From Chloroflexota bacterium (GTDB taxonomy: Bacteria > Chloroflexota > Anaerolineae > J036 > Brachytrichaceae): a stretch of 44,698 nucleotides of DNA. This document shows, in pieces, positions 42,932 through 44,698 of the stretch. The position numbers were made by a program, and so were the translations under genes. Location of the stretch: NCBI GenBank assembly GCA_021788625.1, contig JAJYKL010000029.1, positions 1-44,698 of the forward strand. The letters run 5' to 3'. The number at the start of each line of letters is the position of its first letter. Position 1 is the stretch's first letter. The notes beneath the pieces are model-generated. The model made no database searches, was not told the DNA's origin, and worked only from the letters and a program-made list of their open reading frames with translations.

Positions 42932-44299
42932 ATGTCTGACATGCACCTGACCTCGCAAATCGAAGATGGTTTGAACGAGATCCCTTTGCTCGATATACAC
43001 ACGCATCTCGATGCCACACACCTGGCGGCACGGGGTCTGTACGATATCCTGCTTTATCACATGCTCATCTCCGACCTGGTGAGCGCAGGCTGCCCCAGCC
43101 GTGAGCGTCTGCCAGAATCGCCATCCCAGGAAGAAGCCAACGCGCGTGTGGAAGAGGCCATTCCCTATCTGCCTTACATACAAAACACCAGCTCATTCTG
43201 GGGCGTACGCCTCATCTTGAGAGACTTGTACGGCTGGTCCGAGCCGATCACTGCCTCCAACTGGCGTACCCTGGACCAGCGTATTCGTGAACGGTCCTCT
43301 GATCAAAACTGGCCACGCCAGATCTTCAAACGCGCCGGCATACGGCGTGCCGGCACGGAGCTCTGGCGCCGGCATGATGGCGAGTACGACGATCTGTTGC
43401 AATACGCGCTGGAATGGGCGTTTTTCACCCGGACGCAATGGAGTGCGCCGGATGTAAATACGGATGGCAGCATGCAGGAGAACGACATATCACTTTATGA
43501 GTTGGAACGTGCCTGGAACCAATCCGAGCCAGGCGCTCCATTACCGGTGACGATGGGTGGCGTTCGCCCTCCGCTGCCACGAACCATTCAGACTATCGAC
43601 GACGTCAAAGCGGCCATTGCGCATTACGTGTCCTGCATTCCATACGGCCGGATCTTGAGCACGGCGCAGCACCTCTCAACCGACATTCATTTCCATGCGG
43701 TCAGTGATGAGGAAATGGCTGAAGCGCTCATTCGCCGTGCCGAGGCAACACTCGACGAGCGCGATGTGTATGCCAGCTACATTCTGGAAGCCTTCCTCAC
43801 CGAGCTGGAAAAACACGCCAATGAGATCGTGTACCAGTTTTCATTTGGTGCGGAACCGTTACCCTTCGAGACGGCCGCCAAGTTGCGTCAAGACACACTC
43901 TTCGAGGTGGCTGCTATCATTGCGCGACATCCGCGCCTGCGCTTCCAGGTATTCCTCTCCAGCCAGCATGCCAACCAGACGCTGTGCACTCTGGCGCGCG
44001 AGCTACCCAACCTGTCCTTAGCCGGATACTGGTGGCACAACTTCTTCCCCACCATCATTCGTAAGGTGATGAGCGAGCGATTGGACACCGTTGCGACAAA
44101 CAAGCAGGTGGGCTTCTTCAGCGACGCCTACTGCGCCGACTGGACGTACGCCAAGTCAGTGATCGTGCGCAAACAACTTGCTGAGGTGCTGGCGCAGAAA
44201 GTGCGTCAGGGGCAGTACACCACTGACCAGGCTCTTTCCATAGCGCGGCAGATCCTTTTCAACTCGCCGCAGACCCTGCTGGGTATGCAACCCCGATGA
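42932..44299 (+). CDS. Uronate isomerase (UxaC)-like amidohydrolase-fold protein
   Basis: The protein is about 455 residues from the ATG at 42932, with GGAGGG five bases upstream; the frame is open from 42890. It has the strand-1 HxH at residues 23/25 (PLLDIHTHLD), a helical insert rich in Trp, and C-terminal motifs AGYWWHNFFPTIIRKV and VGFFSDAYCADWTY with the strand-8 Asp. This matches the uronate isomerase branch of the amidohydrolase superfamily, which interconverts aldo- and keto-hexuronates with Zn. It diverges from classical UxaC, so the substrate may be another sugar or sugar acid. It is the last gene of the aldolase/kinase operon. Confidence 0.82.
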   Translation: MSDMHLTSQIEDGLNEIPLLDIHTHLDATHLAARGLYDILLYHMLISDLVSAGCPSRERLPESPSQEEANARVEEAIPYLPYIQNTSSFWGVRLILRDLYGWSEPITASNWRTLDQRIRERSSDQNWPRQIFKRAGIRRAGTELWRRHDGEYDDLLQYALEWAFFTRTQWSAPDVNTDGSMQENDISLYELERAWNQSEPGAPLPVTMGGVRPPLPRTIQTIDDVKAAIAHYVSCIPYGRILSTAQHLSTDIHFHAVSDEEMAEALIRRAEATLDERDVYASYILEAFLTELEKHANEIVYQFSFGAEPLPFETAAKLRQDTLFEVAAIIARHPRLRFQVFLSSQHANQTLCTLARELPNLSLAGYWWHNFFPTIIRKVMSERLDTVATNKQVGFFSDAYCADWTYAKSVIVRKQLAEVLAQKVRQGQYTTDQALSIARQILFNSPQTLLGMQPR

Positions 44300-44324
44300 A
44301 AAGCCTGGTTGCCCCGTCTGATCT

Positions 44325-44362
44325 GTAAAGGGCAGCCTGCAGCTCCGCAGACTGCTCTTTAC
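44325..44362. terminator. Bidirectional terminator-like hairpin
   Basis: Arms 44325-44340 and 44347-44362 pair over 16 bp with one mismatch and one G-T pair, closing a 6-base loop. It lies 25 bp after the uronate-isomerase-like stop and 9 bp before the convergent PhyH-type gene ends. No T tract follows. Confidence 0.65.
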
Positions 44363-44371
44363 ACTAGCGAC

Positions 44372-44698
44372 TCAACCAGGCGCATGCTCGTCGCGTTCGG
44401 GCGTATTGGCCTTGCAAGTGCGTAGCCAAACATCCTGTTCCACCGGCTCGTAGCCCTTCCAGTCGTAAGGGTCTATCCCGGCAACAGGAATAACCTTGCG
44501 CCGGTCAGCCATCGCCACGTGCTCGCCTTCCTTCAAGCTCCACGGCAGTAGCGACCAGGCGTTCATATAGTGGTTCACCAGTACGCGCCGGTAGCCTTTG
44601 CCACGGTTCTTGTGCGAGCGGTGCAGCAGGTAGCCATTGAAGAACACCACCGTGCCTGCCTTCACCTCCACGGGGATCTCCAGCGATTCATCGAACCC
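44372..44698 (-). CDS. Phytanoyl-CoA dioxygenase (PhyH)-family oxygenase, C-terminal fragment
   Basis: The frame is open to the right edge of the window; 108 C-terminal residues are visible. The segment VEVKAGTVVFFNGYLLHRSH then RRVLVNHYMNAWS matches the C-terminal part of the double-stranded beta-helix of PhyH proteins: the second iron-binding His in LLHRSH and the Arg that holds 2-oxoglutarate shortly after. A GTG at 44671 is only an internal codon. These Fe(II)/2-oxoglutarate oxygenases hydroxylate diverse small molecules. It is convergent with the sugar operon. Confidence 0.82.
   Translation of the reverse strand, partial: GFDESLEIPVEVKAGTVVFFNGYLLHRSHKNRGKGYRRVLVNHYMNAWSLLPWSLKEGEHVAMADRRKVIPVAGIDPYDWKGYEPVEQDVWLRTCKANTPERDEHAPG

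Noticed and set aside
1..44698. tRNA, rRNA, CRISPR arrays, intact insertion sequences, prophage genes.
   Set aside because: I looked for TTC-loop-like tRNA motifs, regularly spaced repeats and transposase or integrase motifs and found none that hold up; GTTCGAATCC at about 23177 is inside the MoxR gene.

Overview
The window reads as chromosomal DNA of a bacterium, most likely a member of the Chloroflexota. This is inferred from a giant zinc-ribbon/cyclase/AAA/TPR signalling protein, abundant OmpR-type regulators, GGACC-type intergenic repeats and the mix of sugar genes. No rRNA or tRNA is present to settle it. There is no CRISPR array, no intact transposase and no phage module.

Layout. (1) 1-149: the start of a glycoside hydrolase on the minus strand. 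(2) 437-12205: signalling block. It holds an OmpR-type response regulator, a 2297-residue internally duplicated cyclase-homology/ATPase/TPR protein, a lone receiver, a GAF histidine kinase and a winged-helix regulator with a decayed receiver; 8199-9454 is gene-free. (3) 12388-18092: an AAA/ABC-type ATPase, a GtrA membrane protein, then a MarR repressor with a heterodimeric ABC exporter. The exporter operon has a near-consensus promoter with two identical palindromic operators 22 bp apart. (4) 18399-25372: a possible nuclease-fold/winged-helix protein of unknown function, mannitol-1-phosphate dehydrogenase, and divergently a D-lyxose isomerase-like cupin, a PfkB kinase and a MoxR ATPase, then a DUF1003 protein and a UroD-like protein. 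(5) 25420-30961: a class A penicillin-binding protein, an L-fucose-isomerase-like protein with a strong promoter, a composite inverted-repeat element, and a VOC protein. (6) 31233-36963: a GC-rich, Actinobacteria-like module of lipoprotein, membrane-fusion protein and MacB-like ABC protein, divergent from an OmpR/HAMP-kinase two-component system; probably acquired horizontally. (7) 37199-44698: 2-oxoacid:ferredoxin oxidoreductase (korA/korB) preceded by a GntR/FCD regulator, and divergently an operon of aldolase, PfkB kinase and uronate-isomerase-like protein; the window ends in a PhyH-type oxygenase.

How the genes may work together. The last region looks like a complete small catabolic pathway (isomerase, kinase, aldolase, then oxidative decarboxylation of a 2-oxoacid). 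It sits around one GntR regulator whose candidate operator lies in the divergent promoter region. Together with mtlD, the lyxose-isomerase/PfkB pair, the fucose-isomerase-like protein and the glycoside hydrolase, this points to a heterotroph processing plant- or polysaccharide-derived sugars. The two exporter modules (MarR-controlled and two-component-controlled) look like separate envelope or drug defence systems. Functional statements come from reading motifs in the translated sequence; no database search was possible.
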